A stretch of 64,000 bases of DNA from Natrinema salaciae (GCF_900110865.1 NZ_FOFD01000003.1:558001-622000), one strand, 5' to 3'; shown: positions 35,927 to 45,796, counted from the first letter of the stretch. Notes: generated by a model from the letters alone, not told the origin. Translations and numbers: made by a program.

Positions 35927-36337
35927 TCAGAGGGGGGTGACGGCGACGAGTCCCCAGGCCAGGCCGATCGCCGCGAGCGAACAGGCGAGGTTGGCCCCGG
36001 CGTTCCCGACCGCGAGGGCCCGATCGCCGCGCTCGTACAGCCGGACCGTCTCGACCGAAAACGAGGAGAACGTCGTAAACGAGCCGCAGATACCAGTTCC
36101 GACCAGTTCGATCGTCGACTCGCCCGCGCCCGCGAAAACCGCGAGACCGAAGACGAAACTGCCCACGACGTTGACCGCGAACGTCGCAAGCGGGAGTCGT
36201 TCGCTCGAGACCCGAGCGACCCGCTGGGAGACCCAGTATCGGAGGACTGCGCCGATCGCGCCGCCGGTGCCGACGACGTGGGCCGGTTCGGGATCGACGG
36301 TGACGACGGCCGCGAGCAGTGCAGCGGTCACACTCAC
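35927..36337 (-). CDS. crcB: Fluoride channel CrcB/Fluc, second subunit
   Basis: A 136-residue four-helix membrane protein. Family marks are GTGGAIGAVLRYWVSQRV in helix 1-2 and GICGSFTTFSSFSVE in helix 3, with the Phe residues that line the fluoride pores. Its ATG overlaps the stop of the upstream crcB (ATGA). Two different crcB genes in one operon indicate a heterodimeric channel. Confidence 0.95.
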   Translation of the reverse strand: MSVTAALLAAVVTVDPEPAHVVGTGGAIGAVLRYWVSQRVARVSSERLPLATFAVNVVGSFVFGLAVFAGAGESTIELVGTGICGSFTTFSSFSVETVRLYERGDRALAVGNAGANLACSLAAIGLAWGLVAVTPL

Positions 36338-36741
36338 GCCGTCTCACCGTCCGTCGTGTGGGGACTACCGACCCGGCGCGCCAGTGCTCGTCCTCCGAGC
36401 ACGCTGAGGAGTGCGAGTCCGTAGTTGGCGGCAACGATGCCGAGCGTCGCGAGCGGTGCCGACGCGAGCGCGGTCTGCAGCGCGAACGTGCTGTAGGTCG
36501 TCAGCGACGAGAGAAACCCCGTCGCGAAGACGAGCCGGGTCCGCGATCCGAGGAGGCCCGCGTACTCGGCCTCGTAGACCAGGACGGAGAGGACGGCGCT
36601 CCCCGCCGCGTTCACGAGGACGATCGACGCCACGTCCGGGAGCAGCCCCATCGCAAAGAACCGGAGGTTCGAGCCGGCGAAGCCGCCGACAGCGATCAGT
36701 GCGAGCGTCTCGAGCCGAACGAGCGGGTGAGCGTCTGCCAT
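36334..36741 (-). CDS. crcB: Fluoride channel CrcB/Fluc, first subunit
   Basis: A 135-residue paralogue with GGFAGSNLRFFAMG and GFLSSLTTYSTFALQ, the Fluc signature. Four predicted helices. ATG 36741 lies 13 bases beyond the 3' end of a fluoride riboswitch, so expression should rise with cytosolic fluoride. The translated end overlaps the next crcB by four bases. Confidence 0.95.
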   Translation of the reverse strand: MADAHPLVRLETLALIAVGGFAGSNLRFFAMGLLPDVASIVLVNAAGSAVLSVLVYEAEYAGLLGSRTRLVFATGFLSSLTTYSTFALQTALASAPLATLGIVAANYGLALLSVLGGRALARRVGSPHTTDGETA

Positions 36742-36754
36742 GGCTGGGTGGGCA

Positions 36755-36856
36755 GGTAGGGACCGTCAGCCGATCGACGCTCGGCCCGTGCTGGCGTCGG
36801 TGCCAGCCGCGGTCCGGCGTTCCTCCGGCGGTTGGATCGGGCGGGCCCCATCGCCC
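36755..36856 (-). ncRNA. Fluoride riboswitch (crcB motif)
   Basis: On the minus strand the RNA starts GGGCGATGGGGCCCGCCC, nearly the same as the start of the well-studied Thermotoga fluoride riboswitch, then AACCGCC, an extended GC-rich stem with CTGGCACCGACGCCAG, and GGCTGACGGTCCCTACC at the 3' side. The pseudoknot GGGGCC with GGTCCC pairs fully with one G-U. It sits directly before the crcB pair. The extended P2-type stem is longer than in the minimal motif. The mode of control (translation or termination) cannot be read. Confidence 0.9.
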
Positions 36857-36975
36857 GGTTGCGGGGGCGTTCTCACAGGATCGAGATGAGCGTTGCGAAA
36901 GTCGCGCCACGGTGACGCCGCGGACCACGAAACGGAAGGAAAAGACCCAAGGTTAGACTGCCTCTAAACCGATTC

Positions 36976-37887
36976 ATGTCCGGAGACGTTGCCGCGGACG
37001 GCGGTCGGAGCGCGTTCGCGCGAGCGTCGTGGGCGAACGTCCTCGGTAACGTCGTCAAGATCGTCGCCGAGGGGGCGGCGGGATACGTCTTCGGGAGCGT
37101 GGCCTTGCTCGCGGACGCGGCCCACTCGGTTGCGGACCTCGTCGCGAGCGTCGTCGTCCTCGTCTGGGGTCGGAGCGCGTTCGACGAACCCGACGATACG
37201 CACCCGCACGGTCACACCAGAATCGAGCCCCTGACGGCGCTGTTCGTCGGTGCGGTGATCGCACTGCTCGGATTGAACTTGCTCTACCGATCCGCCGAGG
37301 GACTCGTCGCCGGTCCCGATATTCAGTTCAGCCCCCTGCTACTCGCGGCACTCGGCTTCTCGATCGCGGATATGTATCTGGTCTACCACTACACGGTCCG
37401 GATCAACGAGTCCCTGCAGTCGACCGCGCTCGCGGCGCTCGCGAAGGATTGCCTCAACGATATCTACACGTCGGTCGCCGCTATCGTCGGCGTCCTCGGT
37501 GTACTGGTCGACGTGCCGGTACTCGATCCCATCGCGGGGGGACTCGTCAGCCTGCTGGTCGTCTACCAGGGCGTCGAGATCGGCAGGGAGAACGTGGATT
37601 ACCTCATCGGCGCCGCGCCGGGGACGGAGAAACGCGCCGAGATTACCGACCTGTTGCGCCGCCACCCGGCCGTCGAGGGCGTCCACGACTTGACCGTCTT
37701 CTACGACGGGACCGTCCTCGAGGTCGAGGTTCACGTCGAAGTCGACGGCGACCTGCCGTTCCGGGAGGCGCACGACGTCGAGTCGGAACTGGTCGATCGC
37801 CTGCGCGGACTCGACGACGTGGGTGACGCGCACGTCCACCTCGACCCGTCCGGAATCGGCGAGTGGAAGTCGGCCGACGAGTACTGA
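36976..37887 (+). CDS. Cation diffusion facilitator (CDF) transporter
   Basis: A 303-residue metal/proton antiporter. Six membrane helices are followed by a cytosolic dimerisation domain (about 215-300). Metal-site motifs are LADAAHSVADLVAS in TM2 and LAKDCLNDIYTSVAAI in TM5; the TM5 site has Asp and Asn-Asp in place of the more usual His, pointing away from zinc and perhaps to Mn, Fe or Co. The HPHGHTRIEPL loop follows TM2. Divergent from the crcB operon. Substrate unproven. Confidence 0.9.
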   Translation: MSGDVAADGGRSAFARASWANVLGNVVKIVAEGAAGYVFGSVALLADAAHSVADLVASVVVLVWGRSAFDEPDDTHPHGHTRIEPLTALFVGAVIALLGLNLLYRSAEGLVAGPDIQFSPLLLAALGFSIADMYLVYHYTVRINESLQSTALAALAKDCLNDIYTSVAAIVGVLGVLVDVPVLDPIAGGLVSLLVVYQGVEIGRENVDYLIGAAPGTEKRAEITDLLRRHPAVEGVHDLTVFYDGTVLEVEVHVEVDGDLPFREAHDVESELVDRLRGLDDVGDAHVHLDPSGIGEWKSADEY

Positions 37888-37893
37888 GCGCCG

Positions 37894-39054
37894 TCAGTCG
37901 CGGTCCGTGTCGGCGTCACGCGGACAGACAGCGGACGCGCGAGGCAGCCGCACAGCGAAGACGCTGCCGTCCGGCCCGGTTTCGGCGAGTTCCACGGTCC
38001 CACCGTACCTGTTCGCGAGGATGCGAGAGAGGTAGAGCCCGAGCCCGTGATTGTTCGACTTTCGTTCGAACAGCGTTCCGCTATCCGCGTCGGGGATGCC
38101 CGGACCGTCGTCGGCGACCCTGACGGTGACGCTCTCGGGCGTCGTGTCGACGGTGACGCGAACGTGGGGCACCGCGCCGTCGTTGTGCTCGACGGCGTTT
38201 TCGAGCAGGTTCGAGAAGATCCACGTCAGGCCCTCGTTTCCGCACACGGGGGCCGCATCCGGCAGCTCGGCCTCGATCTCGACGTCGTCGAACCGGGTGC
38301 GGCAGTCCTCGATTTCCGCGGTCAGCAGGTCGGTGAGATCGACGGTGGCGTGGGTTTGCGGTCCCCTGTTCGCGTCGAGCATCGCCCGCACGTTCTCGAT
38401 AACGGCGATGAGCTCGTCGCTCTCTCGTTCGATCGTTTCGAGCCGGTCGCGAGCCCGGTCGTCGTCACACGCCGTCCGCAGCAGCGACGCGTGACCGCCG
38501 ATGATCTGCGAGGAGTTCAGGACCTCGTGTCGCAGGAGATCGTTCAGGTAGGTGAGTAGCTCGCGTTGGTCCTCGAGCTGTTCGGCGCGGACGGTGTCGG
38601 CCGCCGCCTCGACTTCGCGGTGGATGGCCTGCGCTTCGACGTAGCCGACGGTGAATCCGCCGACTGCGCCCGCGTTGACGGAGAAGTGGGCCCAGACCAC
38701 GTTCCCCGCCAGGTTGTACCAGGGAAAGTAGACCATCGTCACGAGGTTGACGGCCAGAAACCCGACGGTGCTGCCGAAACACCACTGGAGAATCCGGGCG
38801 TATCGACTCGCGTCGATCTCGCTTCGCTCGAGTCGGTAGCCGCCCCAGATCAGCCAGAGAGCCGGACCGGTGACGAACGCGATGCTGAGAAGGAGGCCGG
38901 GGACCTCGAGCACTGCGGTGAACGCGATCATCCAGCCGACGGAGACCGCGGCCGAAAGGCCGCCGAACCAGCTCAGAACCCGCGGGAGGTGCCGCCGCTC
39001 GAGCCCCGGTACGGACGGTCGCAAACGGAGTCGGCCAGACGTATCGAGACTCAT
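37894..39054 (-). CDS. Membrane histidine kinase
   Basis: A 386-residue sensor kinase. An N-terminal membrane part (about 25-150) has five or six helices, including PGLLLSIAFVTGPALWLIWG. It is followed by a helical linker, then the HisKA-type helix with the phosphorylatable His in LNDLLRHEVLNSSQIIGGH. The ATPase domain has the N box NLLENAVEHND, G1 VADDGPGIPD and G2 NHGLGLYLSRILANRYGG. No cognate response regulator is adjacent. Stimulus unknown. Confidence 0.9.
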   Translation of the reverse strand: MSLDTSGRLRLRPSVPGLERRHLPRVLSWFGGLSAAVSVGWMIAFTAVLEVPGLLLSIAFVTGPALWLIWGGYRLERSEIDASRYARILQWCFGSTVGFLAVNLVTMVYFPWYNLAGNVVWAHFSVNAGAVGGFTVGYVEAQAIHREVEAAADTVRAEQLEDQRELLTYLNDLLRHEVLNSSQIIGGHASLLRTACDDDRARDRLETIERESDELIAVIENVRAMLDANRGPQTHATVDLTDLLTAEIEDCRTRFDDVEIEAELPDAAPVCGNEGLTWIFSNLLENAVEHNDGAVPHVRVTVDTTPESVTVRVADDGPGIPDADSGTLFERKSNNHGLGLYLSRILANRYGGTVELAETGPDGSVFAVRLPRASAVCPRDADTDRD

Positions 39055-39211
39055 CGCAGATCGAGAGAGAGGAGGTGCTCGCAGACGGTTCGAGTCATCT
39101 ACTGTACAAATGAGTACCGTGCGTAAAGGCTGTAACGGCTCCTCACCCGATTCGATCGCGTCGAGTCGCCGCGACGCGAGCTTTTATCCCGTCCCATAAC
39201 GGGCTACCGAT

Positions 39212-40132
39212 ATGGAAGTCGGAGACGTTCGCGAAGTCACGGCCGGTGACTGTTCGGACCTCTATTACCTCGATACCGGGATGTACGACACCCGCGAGTA
39301 CGGTGCCGTCTACATCCTCGACGACGATCGCCCGGCCGTCGTCGATACCGGCATCGGCACCAACTACGACCTGCTCCGCGAGGCGCTCGCGGACGTCGGC
39401 ATCGATCGGGACGAGCTCGAGGTCATCGCACTGACACACGTCCACCTCGATCACGCCGGCGGTGCCGGTTTTCTCGCCGCGGACTGTCCGAACGCCGACG
39501 TCTACGTTCCCGCCATCGGTGCCGATCACATGGCCGACCCCTCGCGGCTGATCGCGGGGACGAAAAACGCCGTCGGCGAGCAGTGGGAGTACTACGTGGA
39601 ACCGGAGCCCGTCCCCAGGGAGCAACTCGTCGAGATCGAAGACGGCGACGTCGTCGATCTCGGCACTCACGAACTGCGCGTCCACGGCGCACCCGGCCAC
39701 GCCCCCCATCAGGTCGTCTTCGAAGATCCCGCGAACGACGCGGTCTTCGTGGCCGACGCAGCCGGCATCTGGGTCCCCCGGATCGAGGCGATCAGGGAAA
39801 CGTCGCCGCCGTCGAACTTCGACCTCGAGCAGTGTCTCGACGACCTCGAGACCCTCGAAGCGATCGATCCCGACGTGTTCTGCTACCCCCACTTCGGACC
39901 GCGCTACGTGGGCGACGACGTCGAACGGGCCCTCGAGGAGTACGCGACCGTTCTCGAGGAATGGGTGGCTGCGGTCGACCGGAAACGGGCGGAACTCGAG
40001 GACGACGAGGCGGTCGTCGACCACTTCGCCGAGGTGACCGAGATGGGCGACGTCTGGAGCGAGGAGAAAGCGAGCGCCGAAGCGAGGCTGAACACCCGCG
40101 GCGTTCTGGGCTATCTCGATCGCCGGGACTGA
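39212..40132 (+). CDS. Metallo-beta-lactamase-fold hydrolase
   Basis: A 306-residue dinuclear metal hydrolase. Metal ligands are in LTHVHLDHAGGAGF (H-x-H-x-D-H), the later HGAPGHAPHQ, the bridging Asp in VFVADAAGIW and the C-terminal CYPHFGP. Closest in type to the glyoxalase-II-like group of haloarchaea; thioester or other ester hydrolysis is possible, and no substrate can be given. ATG 39212 is preceded by a TTTTATCCC stretch that may be the promoter. Confidence 0.88.
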   Translation: MEVGDVREVTAGDCSDLYYLDTGMYDTREYGAVYILDDDRPAVVDTGIGTNYDLLREALADVGIDRDELEVIALTHVHLDHAGGAGFLAADCPNADVYVPAIGADHMADPSRLIAGTKNAVGEQWEYYVEPEPVPREQLVEIEDGDVVDLGTHELRVHGAPGHAPHQVVFEDPANDAVFVADAAGIWVPRIEAIRETSPPSNFDLEQCLDDLETLEAIDPDVFCYPHFGPRYVGDDVERALEEYATVLEEWVAAVDRKRAELEDDEAVVDHFAEVTEMGDVWSEEKASAEARLNTRGVLGYLDRRD

Positions 40133-40318
40133 ACGCGAGTCGGCTGCCGCGTCGCGGCGGGCCCGCCGTCGGTGCGGCGATCGACGTCCGGTTCGGCCGC
40201 GAGGCCGACTTCGGCCGTCTGCGTCGTGCTCGGCACCTCGAGTGTGCGTGATAAACGCAACCATATACGAAACCAGTTTCATCACGTTTTATCGCACGGG
40301 AGCAACTCTCACAGGTGT

Positions 40319-42265
40319 ATGAACTGGCGGGATGCCGAACGAGAGTACGAGGACGAGGTAATCGGGGAGACGACGCTCGCGCGGCTGTTCGAGGACTCGG
40401 CCGAGCGCAACGCGAATCGGCCAGCACAGAAGTACAAGGGTGGGATCTACGACCGATCGCTGACCGAGTCGGTCGTTCCCGCCGCGACCCCCGGCGAGTA
40501 TCGGACGCTCTCCTACGCCGAGATGCGCGATATCGTCCGGACGCTCTCGGCCGGCTTTCGCGAACTGGGCGTCGAAACGGGTGACCGAATCGGGCTCTTC
40601 TCGAACACGCGCATGGAGTGGGCCCAATCGGACTTCGCGTTGCTGGGTGCCGGCGCGGTCGTCACGACCGTTTACACGAGTTCCTCGCCCGACCAGGTCC
40701 GGTACCTGCTCGACGACCCCGACGCCGACGGCGTCGTCGTCGAGAACGAAGAGCTCCTGGAGACGGTCGTCGCCGTCGAGGACGATCTCGACCTCGAGTT
40801 CATCGTCTCGATGGACGAACTCGACGGCTACGACGACCGCGACGACGTCCTGACCCTCGGCGACGTCTACGCGATCGGCGAGGAGCAGTTCGACCTCGAG
40901 CGCTACGAGGAACGGATCGACGAGACCGAACTTGACGATCTGGCGAGCCTGATCTACACGAGCGGGACGACGGGCCAGCCGAAGGGAGTGCAGTTGACCC
41001 ACGGGAACTTCCGGGCGAACGTCAACGGGATTCGGAAGCGCGTCGGCCCGCGGCCGGACAAGCCCGACGACGTGCCCGTGTTGGACGACGAATCGCTGGC
41101 GATGTCGTACCTGCCCCTGGCACACGTCTTCGAGCGGACGGCCGGCCACTTCGTGCTCTTCGCGAGCGGCGCTTGCGTCGCCTACGCGGAGAGTCCGGAC
41201 ACGCTCCAGGAGGACTTCAGCACCGTCAGTCCGACGGCGGCCACGAGCGTTCCGCGCGTCTACGAGAAGATCTACGACGGCATCCGCGAGCAGGCCAGCG
41301 AATCGGCCGCGAAAGAGCGAATCTTCGAGTGGGCGACCGACGTCGGCGTCGAGTACCAGCGGACCGACTCGCCGGGCCCGATCCTGAAAGCGAAGCAGGC
41401 GCTGGCCGACAAACTCGTCTTTTCGACGGTCCGCGAGGCGCTCGGCGGCGAAATCGAGTTCCTCATCAGCGGCGGCGGGAGCCTCTCGCCGGAGCTCTGT
41501 CGGCTCTACCACGCGATGGGGCTCCCCATCTACGAGGGGTACGGCCTGACCGAGACCGCACCGGTCGTCACGAGCAACCCGCCCGAGGCGACGAAGATCG
41601 GAACGATCGGGCCGGCGCTCGTCAACGTCGACCTGCGGGTCGACGAGAGCGTCGCCGATCAGTCGGCCTTCGACGACGACCCCGGCGATGTCGGCGAACT
41701 CCTCGTCAAGGGGCCGAACGTCACGCAGGGCTACTGGAACAAGCCCGGTGCAACCGAGGGCGCGTTTACCGAGGACGGGTGGTTCCGCACCGGCGACATC
41801 GTCCACCTCCGACCCGACGGCTACCTCGAGTTCCGCGACCGTGCGAAACAGATCATCGTCCTCTCGACCGGGAAGAACGTCGCGCCCGGTCCGATCGAGG
41901 ACGCCTTCGCCGCCAGCGAGGTCGTCGAGCAGGCGATGGTCGTCGGCGACGGCGAGAAGTTCATCGGCGCGCTACTGGTCCCCAACACGAATCACGTCCG
42001 CGAGTGGGCCGAGGCCGAAGACATCGACCTCCCCGACGACCCCCAGGCGATGTGCGACGACGAGCGCGTCCGCGAGTACGTCCGGCAGGAGGTCGACCGC
42101 GCCAACGAGCACTTCGAGAAACACGAGACGATAAAGCAGTTCGAACTCGTCCCACAGGAGTTCACCGAGGAGAACGACATGCTTACCCCGACGATGAAGA
42201 AGAAGCGACGCGTCATCCTCGAGCGGTTCGAGGACCGCGTCGATCGGATCTACACGGACGCCTGA
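40319..42265 (+). CDS. Long-chain acyl-CoA synthetase (AMP-forming)
   Basis: A 648-residue adenylate-forming enzyme that activates fatty acids to CoA thioesters. The AMP-binding P-loop is LIYTSGTTGQPKGVQLTHGN, the A5 motif is YGLTETAPVV, and the hinge region is GYLEFRDRAKQIIVLSTGKN with the catalytic Lys further on in TPTMKKKRRV. The length and the YLPLAHVFERT motif place it with FadD15/FAA-type long-chain synthetases. ATG 40319 begins MNWRDAEREYED. No signal peptide. Confidence 0.94.
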   Translation: MNWRDAEREYEDEVIGETTLARLFEDSAERNANRPAQKYKGGIYDRSLTESVVPAATPGEYRTLSYAEMRDIVRTLSAGFRELGVETGDRIGLFSNTRMEWAQSDFALLGAGAVVTTVYTSSSPDQVRYLLDDPDADGVVVENEELLETVVAVEDDLDLEFIVSMDELDGYDDRDDVLTLGDVYAIGEEQFDLERYEERIDETELDDLASLIYTSGTTGQPKGVQLTHGNFRANVNGIRKRVGPRPDKPDDVPVLDDESLAMSYLPLAHVFERTAGHFVLFASGACVAYAESPDTLQEDFSTVSPTAATSVPRVYEKIYDGIREQASESAAKERIFEWATDVGVEYQRTDSPGPILKAKQALADKLVFSTVREALGGEIEFLISGGGSLSPELCRLYHAMGLPIYEGYGLTETAPVVTSNPPEATKIGTIGPALVNVDLRVDESVADQSAFDDDPGDVGELLVKGPNVTQGYWNKPGATEGAFTEDGWFRTGDIVHLRPDGYLEFRDRAKQIIVLSTGKNVAPGPIEDAFAASEVVEQAMVVGDGEKFIGALLVPNTNHVREWAEAEDIDLPDDPQAMCDDERVREYVRQEVDRANEHFEKHETIKQFELVPQEFTEENDMLTPTMKKKRRVILERFEDRVDRIYTDA

Positions 42266-42454
42266 TCGTTCCCGGCGCGGTGACGGCCGATCTCGCCCCC
42301 TCACGAGTTCCGATCGGGTCGTCACTGGGATGAGTATCGACCACATCACGATCGTTTCTCACAGGAGTTAACCTGTTGGAATGACTCCTTTCGGACGAAT
42401 GGACAGACCAGCAGTGTCGATCTGCCGACCGATCACGGGGCGCCAGCGACCACG

Positions 42455-44344
42455 ATGACCGGGGCAGAAGGCGGTGCAGATTTGCTCCTCCTGGTCGCCG
42501 CGATCGTCGGTCTCGGCGTCCTCTCGCAGCTCCTCTCGGCCCGGTTCCGCGTTCCGAGCGTCCTCTTTCTCATCGTCTCCGGGGTCGCGATCGGACCGGA
42601 AGGGGTCGGCGCATTGACCATCGACTCCTTCGGTGAGAGTGGCCTCTCGACGATCGTCGGCCTCTCCGTCGCCATCATCGTCTTCGAGGGCGCGTTCCAC
42701 CTCAAGATCGACAAGATCAAAGAGGCACCGGCGGCCGTGTTACGATTGACCACAATCGGCGCGGCGATCGCGTTTCTGGGCACTGCCGGCGCGGTCCGAT
42801 TTTTCCTCGGTGCCGACTGGGACATCGCGTTGTTGATCGGCGCGCTCCTGGTCGCGACGGGACCGACAGTTGTCACGCCAATCCTGAAGGTCGTTCCCGT
42901 CCGCGACCGGGTCGCAGCGACCCTCGAGACGGAGGGGATCGTCAACGACGTGACGGCGGCGATCCTCGCGGTCGTGCTGTTCAAGGCGATGACCGTCGGG
43001 GAGGAGTCGCTGACCACCGAACTCTTTCTCCAGTTGTTCGCGGAACGGCTCGGGACGGGGCTCCTCATCGGCGTCGTCGTCGCCGCGGTCGTCTGGTCGG
43101 TGCTCCAGTACGTCGATCTCTCGCCGGACAACGCACCGCAAAACGCTCGGTTGCTCACGCTCGCGGGAGCGATCGTCGCCTTCGGGGCGGCCGATTACGT
43201 CTTCTCGGAGGCGGGCGTGGCGGCCGCGGCCACGGCCGGACTGATCCTCGGGAACGCCGGTCTCCCCTACGAGGAGGAGATCGAGGCGTTCAAAGGCGAT
43301 ATTACGCTGATCGTCCTCTCTTTCGTCTTCATCACGCTCGCGGCACTGCTCGAGTTCGACCAGCTGTTCGCCCTCGGGCTCGGTGGCCTGGCCGTCGTCG
43401 TGGTCGTCATGCTCGTCTTGCGGCCACTCCTGGTCTTTCTGACGACCCGGGGAGACCGATTTACGGTCCGAGAGACGCTGTTCATGAGCTTCGTCGGCCC
43501 GCGAGGCATAATCCCCGCGTCGGTCGCGACCCTGTTCGCAATCCGGCTGCAGACTGATGCCCCACCGACGAACGAGGCCGGTGCGGACTTGCTCGTCGGA
43601 GCGGTCTTCCTCGTCATTCTCGTAACGGTCGTCCTCGAGGGCGGACTCGCCCGACAGATCGCGGAGAAACTCGACGTGATACCAATGCGTGTACTCATCA
43701 TCGGCGGCGGCCGCGTTGGTCGTTCGCTGGCAGACCGACTGGAAGCGCGCGGTGAAAACGTAGTGCTGATCGAGGAGGAGCGTGCGGTCCTCGAGGAGCT
43801 TCGCAACGACGGGTTCACCGCCCGCGAGGGCGACGGGACCGACGTCGAAGTGTTACGTGAGGCCGGCGCGGAAAACGCCAGAACCGTCGTCGCGGCGACC
43901 GGTGACGACGACGCGAACCTCCTCGTGGCCCAGCTCGCGAAGTCGAACTTCGACGTCGAGAACGTGATCGTGCGGGCGAACAACCCGTCGAACGCGTCGG
44001 CGTTCGAGAATCTCGGCGTCGAAACTATTTCGGCGGCCGAATCGACCGCGTGGGCGATCGACAACCGGATCGAGCGGCCCGCGCTCTCGAACTGGATGTC
44101 CGAGCTCGGCCGGTCCGGCGACGTCCAGGAGATCGAGATCACCGAGGAGGACCTCGTCGGAAAGCGGATCGCCGACGTGGGCAGCGAGCTTCCCAACGGC
44201 GTCCTCATCGCGCTCGTGAGCCGGGACGGCACCAGCGAGGTGCCGACTCCCGACGTGGAACTCCGGCACGGGGATCACATCACGCTCATCGGCCGGACCG
44301 AGGCCGTTCGCGAGGCCATCGAGACGTGCGGAAAACCGGTGTAG
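42455..44344 (+). CDS. NhaP-type Na+/H+ antiporter with C-terminal TrkA domain
   Basis: A 629-residue protein. Residues 1-400 form a CPA1/CPA2 antiporter core of about 12 helices (RVPSVLFLIVSGVAIGPEGV; LLVATGPTVVTPILKVV; FMSFVGPRGIIPASVATLFA). Residues 410-540 are a TrkA-N Rossmann domain with VLIIGGGRVGRSLADRLE and a conserved IEEERAVLEEL; residues 550-629 are TrkA-C. The TrkA part should let NAD(H) or another nucleotide control ion exchange. Cation specificity (Na+ or K+) is not certain. Confidence 0.92.
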   Translation: MTGAEGGADLLLLVAAIVGLGVLSQLLSARFRVPSVLFLIVSGVAIGPEGVGALTIDSFGESGLSTIVGLSVAIIVFEGAFHLKIDKIKEAPAAVLRLTTIGAAIAFLGTAGAVRFFLGADWDIALLIGALLVATGPTVVTPILKVVPVRDRVAATLETEGIVNDVTAAILAVVLFKAMTVGEESLTTELFLQLFAERLGTGLLIGVVVAAVVWSVLQYVDLSPDNAPQNARLLTLAGAIVAFGAADYVFSEAGVAAAATAGLILGNAGLPYEEEIEAFKGDITLIVLSFVFITLAALLEFDQLFALGLGGLAVVVVVMLVLRPLLVFLTTRGDRFTVRETLFMSFVGPRGIIPASVATLFAIRLQTDAPPTNEAGADLLVGAVFLVILVTVVLEGGLARQIAEKLDVIPMRVLIIGGGRVGRSLADRLEARGENVVLIEEERAVLEELRNDGFTAREGDGTDVEVLREAGAENARTVVAATGDDDANLLVAQLAKSNFDVENVIVRANNPSNASAFENLGVETISAAESTAWAIDNRIERPALSNWMSELGRSGDVQEIEITEEDLVGKRIADVGSELPNGVLIALVSRDGTSEVPTPDVELRHGDHITLIGRTEAVREAIETCGKPV

Positions 44345-44573
44345 CGTCGATTCTCGGGCTGGTTGCAGCCCGGGCCCGACGACGTCGGTGGTGCCCGCCC
44401 AGTTCCGGGGATTGCTCTCCCTCGCGGCGGCCTCGGCGGGGATCTGCGACGCCGCGGTCGTCCTGCGCGAAGTCGAACTCCCGGCGGTCTTCGGCGCGGT
44501 CCTCGAGGTCGAAGCGGGAACGGGCGTGGTCGTTCTCGCGCCCGAACGCGGGGCGATCGATCGGCCGGATCGA

Positions 44574-44987
44574 TCAGGTCGCGACGAGGCCGACGGCGAC
44601 CACCGCGAGCGCCAGTCCGAGGACGTTCGTCGCGCTGAGTTGTGCGTCGAAGTAGAAGACGCCGACGACCGCCGGAATCACGAAGTAGAGCGCGGCGATG
44701 GCCGAGACGATCGCCATGTTGCCGCGCGCGAGGCCGGCGTAGAAGCTGATGGAGGCGGCCGCGAGGAACGCTCCGGAGACGAGCGCGAACGCGATGTCGA
44801 CGCGGGTCCCGGAGATGGGGCGGCGAAGCGAGAGCACGTAGCCGCCGACGATGACGAGACTCGCGACGTAGGAGAGAAAGACGGCGTTCACGGGCGAGAG
44901 CGACCGCGTCGCGACGCCGCCGGCTACCGCCCAGCCACCGTACAGGAGGAGCGCGCCGAGCGCGAACAGGATTGCCGTGTTCACCAT
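44574..44987 (-). CDS. EamA/DMT-family small membrane transporter
   Basis: A 137-residue protein with five hydrophobic helices making one EamA domain (ALGALLLYGGWAVAGGVATR, ISFYAGLARGNMAIVSAIAA, FFDAQLSATNVLGLALAVVA-like end). Single-domain EamA proteins usually act as dimers. ATG 44987 is chosen because upstream sequence is basic and unlike the family. Substrate unknown. It lies 15 bases downstream of the DUF2391 gene and is probably cotranscribed. The 229 bases between its stop and the antiporter's hold no gene. Confidence 0.85.
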   Translation of the reverse strand: MVNTAILFALGALLLYGGWAVAGGVATRSLSPVNAVFLSYVASLVIVGGYVLSLRRPISGTRVDIAFALVSGAFLAAASISFYAGLARGNMAIVSAIAALYFVIPAVVGVFYFDAQLSATNVLGLALAVVAVGLVAT

Positions 44988-45003
44988 GCCGGCGGCTGCC
45001 CCC

Positions 45004-45642
45004 TCACTCGGAAAAACGTTCCGTTCGATCGCCCCGTTTCGAGACGGTCTCCGAGTCGTACGTCGGCGGGCGTTCGGCTTCGCCCGGCAAGATGTCTCCC
45101 AGCGATCCACCGATCGCCATCGCCGTAAAGACGACCGAGATCTGACAGACGTCGACCCACGGCTCGTCCCACGCCACCCGTCCCCACAGCGTCATCAGCC
45201 CCACCGCGGTGGCGAACGCGATCAGCAACACCCAGACGGGCCGTCGCGGAATCCGACCGAAGTACGGGTCGTGAATCTGGACCTCCCGGAAGTCGGCGAC
45301 GTAGAGGATGCCGACGACGAGCGCGACCGTGAACGCGACGTTCACGAGCAACAGGATCGGATTGGTCGCGAGGAACGCACCGACGCTCGTGACGCCGTCC
45401 TCGACCAGCATCGGGAGACCGACGACGACGCTGCCCACGAACGCCTCCGCCTTGTCCTTGCGGGTAAACCCGGTGATGACCCGTCCCATCCTCGCGTTGT
45501 GCGAGAGTCGACTGACCAGCCGCATCGTCCGGCGTACCTCCGTCCGTTCGTCCGACGTGTCGACCGTCTCCTCGAGCGTCTCGAGTTGCTCGTAGACGTC
45601 GTCGATGGTCGTCTCTTCGCGTGGGACATCCGGCCGCGACAT
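45004..45642 (-). CDS. DUF2391-type integral membrane protein
   Basis: A 212-residue protein. The cytosolic N-terminal third has a coiled-coil stretch (TIDDVYEQLETLEETVD) and a basic helix; six hydrophobic segments follow (AFVGSVVVGLPMLVEDGV, NPILLLVNVAFTVALVVGIL, WVLLIAFATAVGLMTLWG, ISVVFTAMAIGGSLGDIL). This matches the DUF2391/TIGR02587 putative membrane-protein family, of unknown role. ATG 45642 follows a spacer of 154 bases that separates it from the divergent AOR gene. Confidence 0.8.
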   Translation of the reverse strand: MSRPDVPREETTIDDVYEQLETLEETVDTSDERTEVRRTMRLVSRLSHNARMGRVITGFTRKDKAEAFVGSVVVGLPMLVEDGVTSVGAFLATNPILLLVNVAFTVALVVGILYVADFREVQIHDPYFGRIPRRPVWVLLIAFATAVGLMTLWGRVAWDEPWVDVCQISVVFTAMAIGGSLGDILPGEAERPPTYDSETVSKRGDRTERFSE

Positions 45643-45796
45643 GGACACGACCAGACACCGGGGGGAGATAAAGTCAGTTACCGCCGCCGGCGATGCCGGG
45701 GAGTCGCGACCGGTTTCTCCGGGAGTATTGTTGCACCGCTCGAAATGTCCCGAAAAACCGATACCGTTTTGCGGTCGTGCCGACCACTGTGTTACT

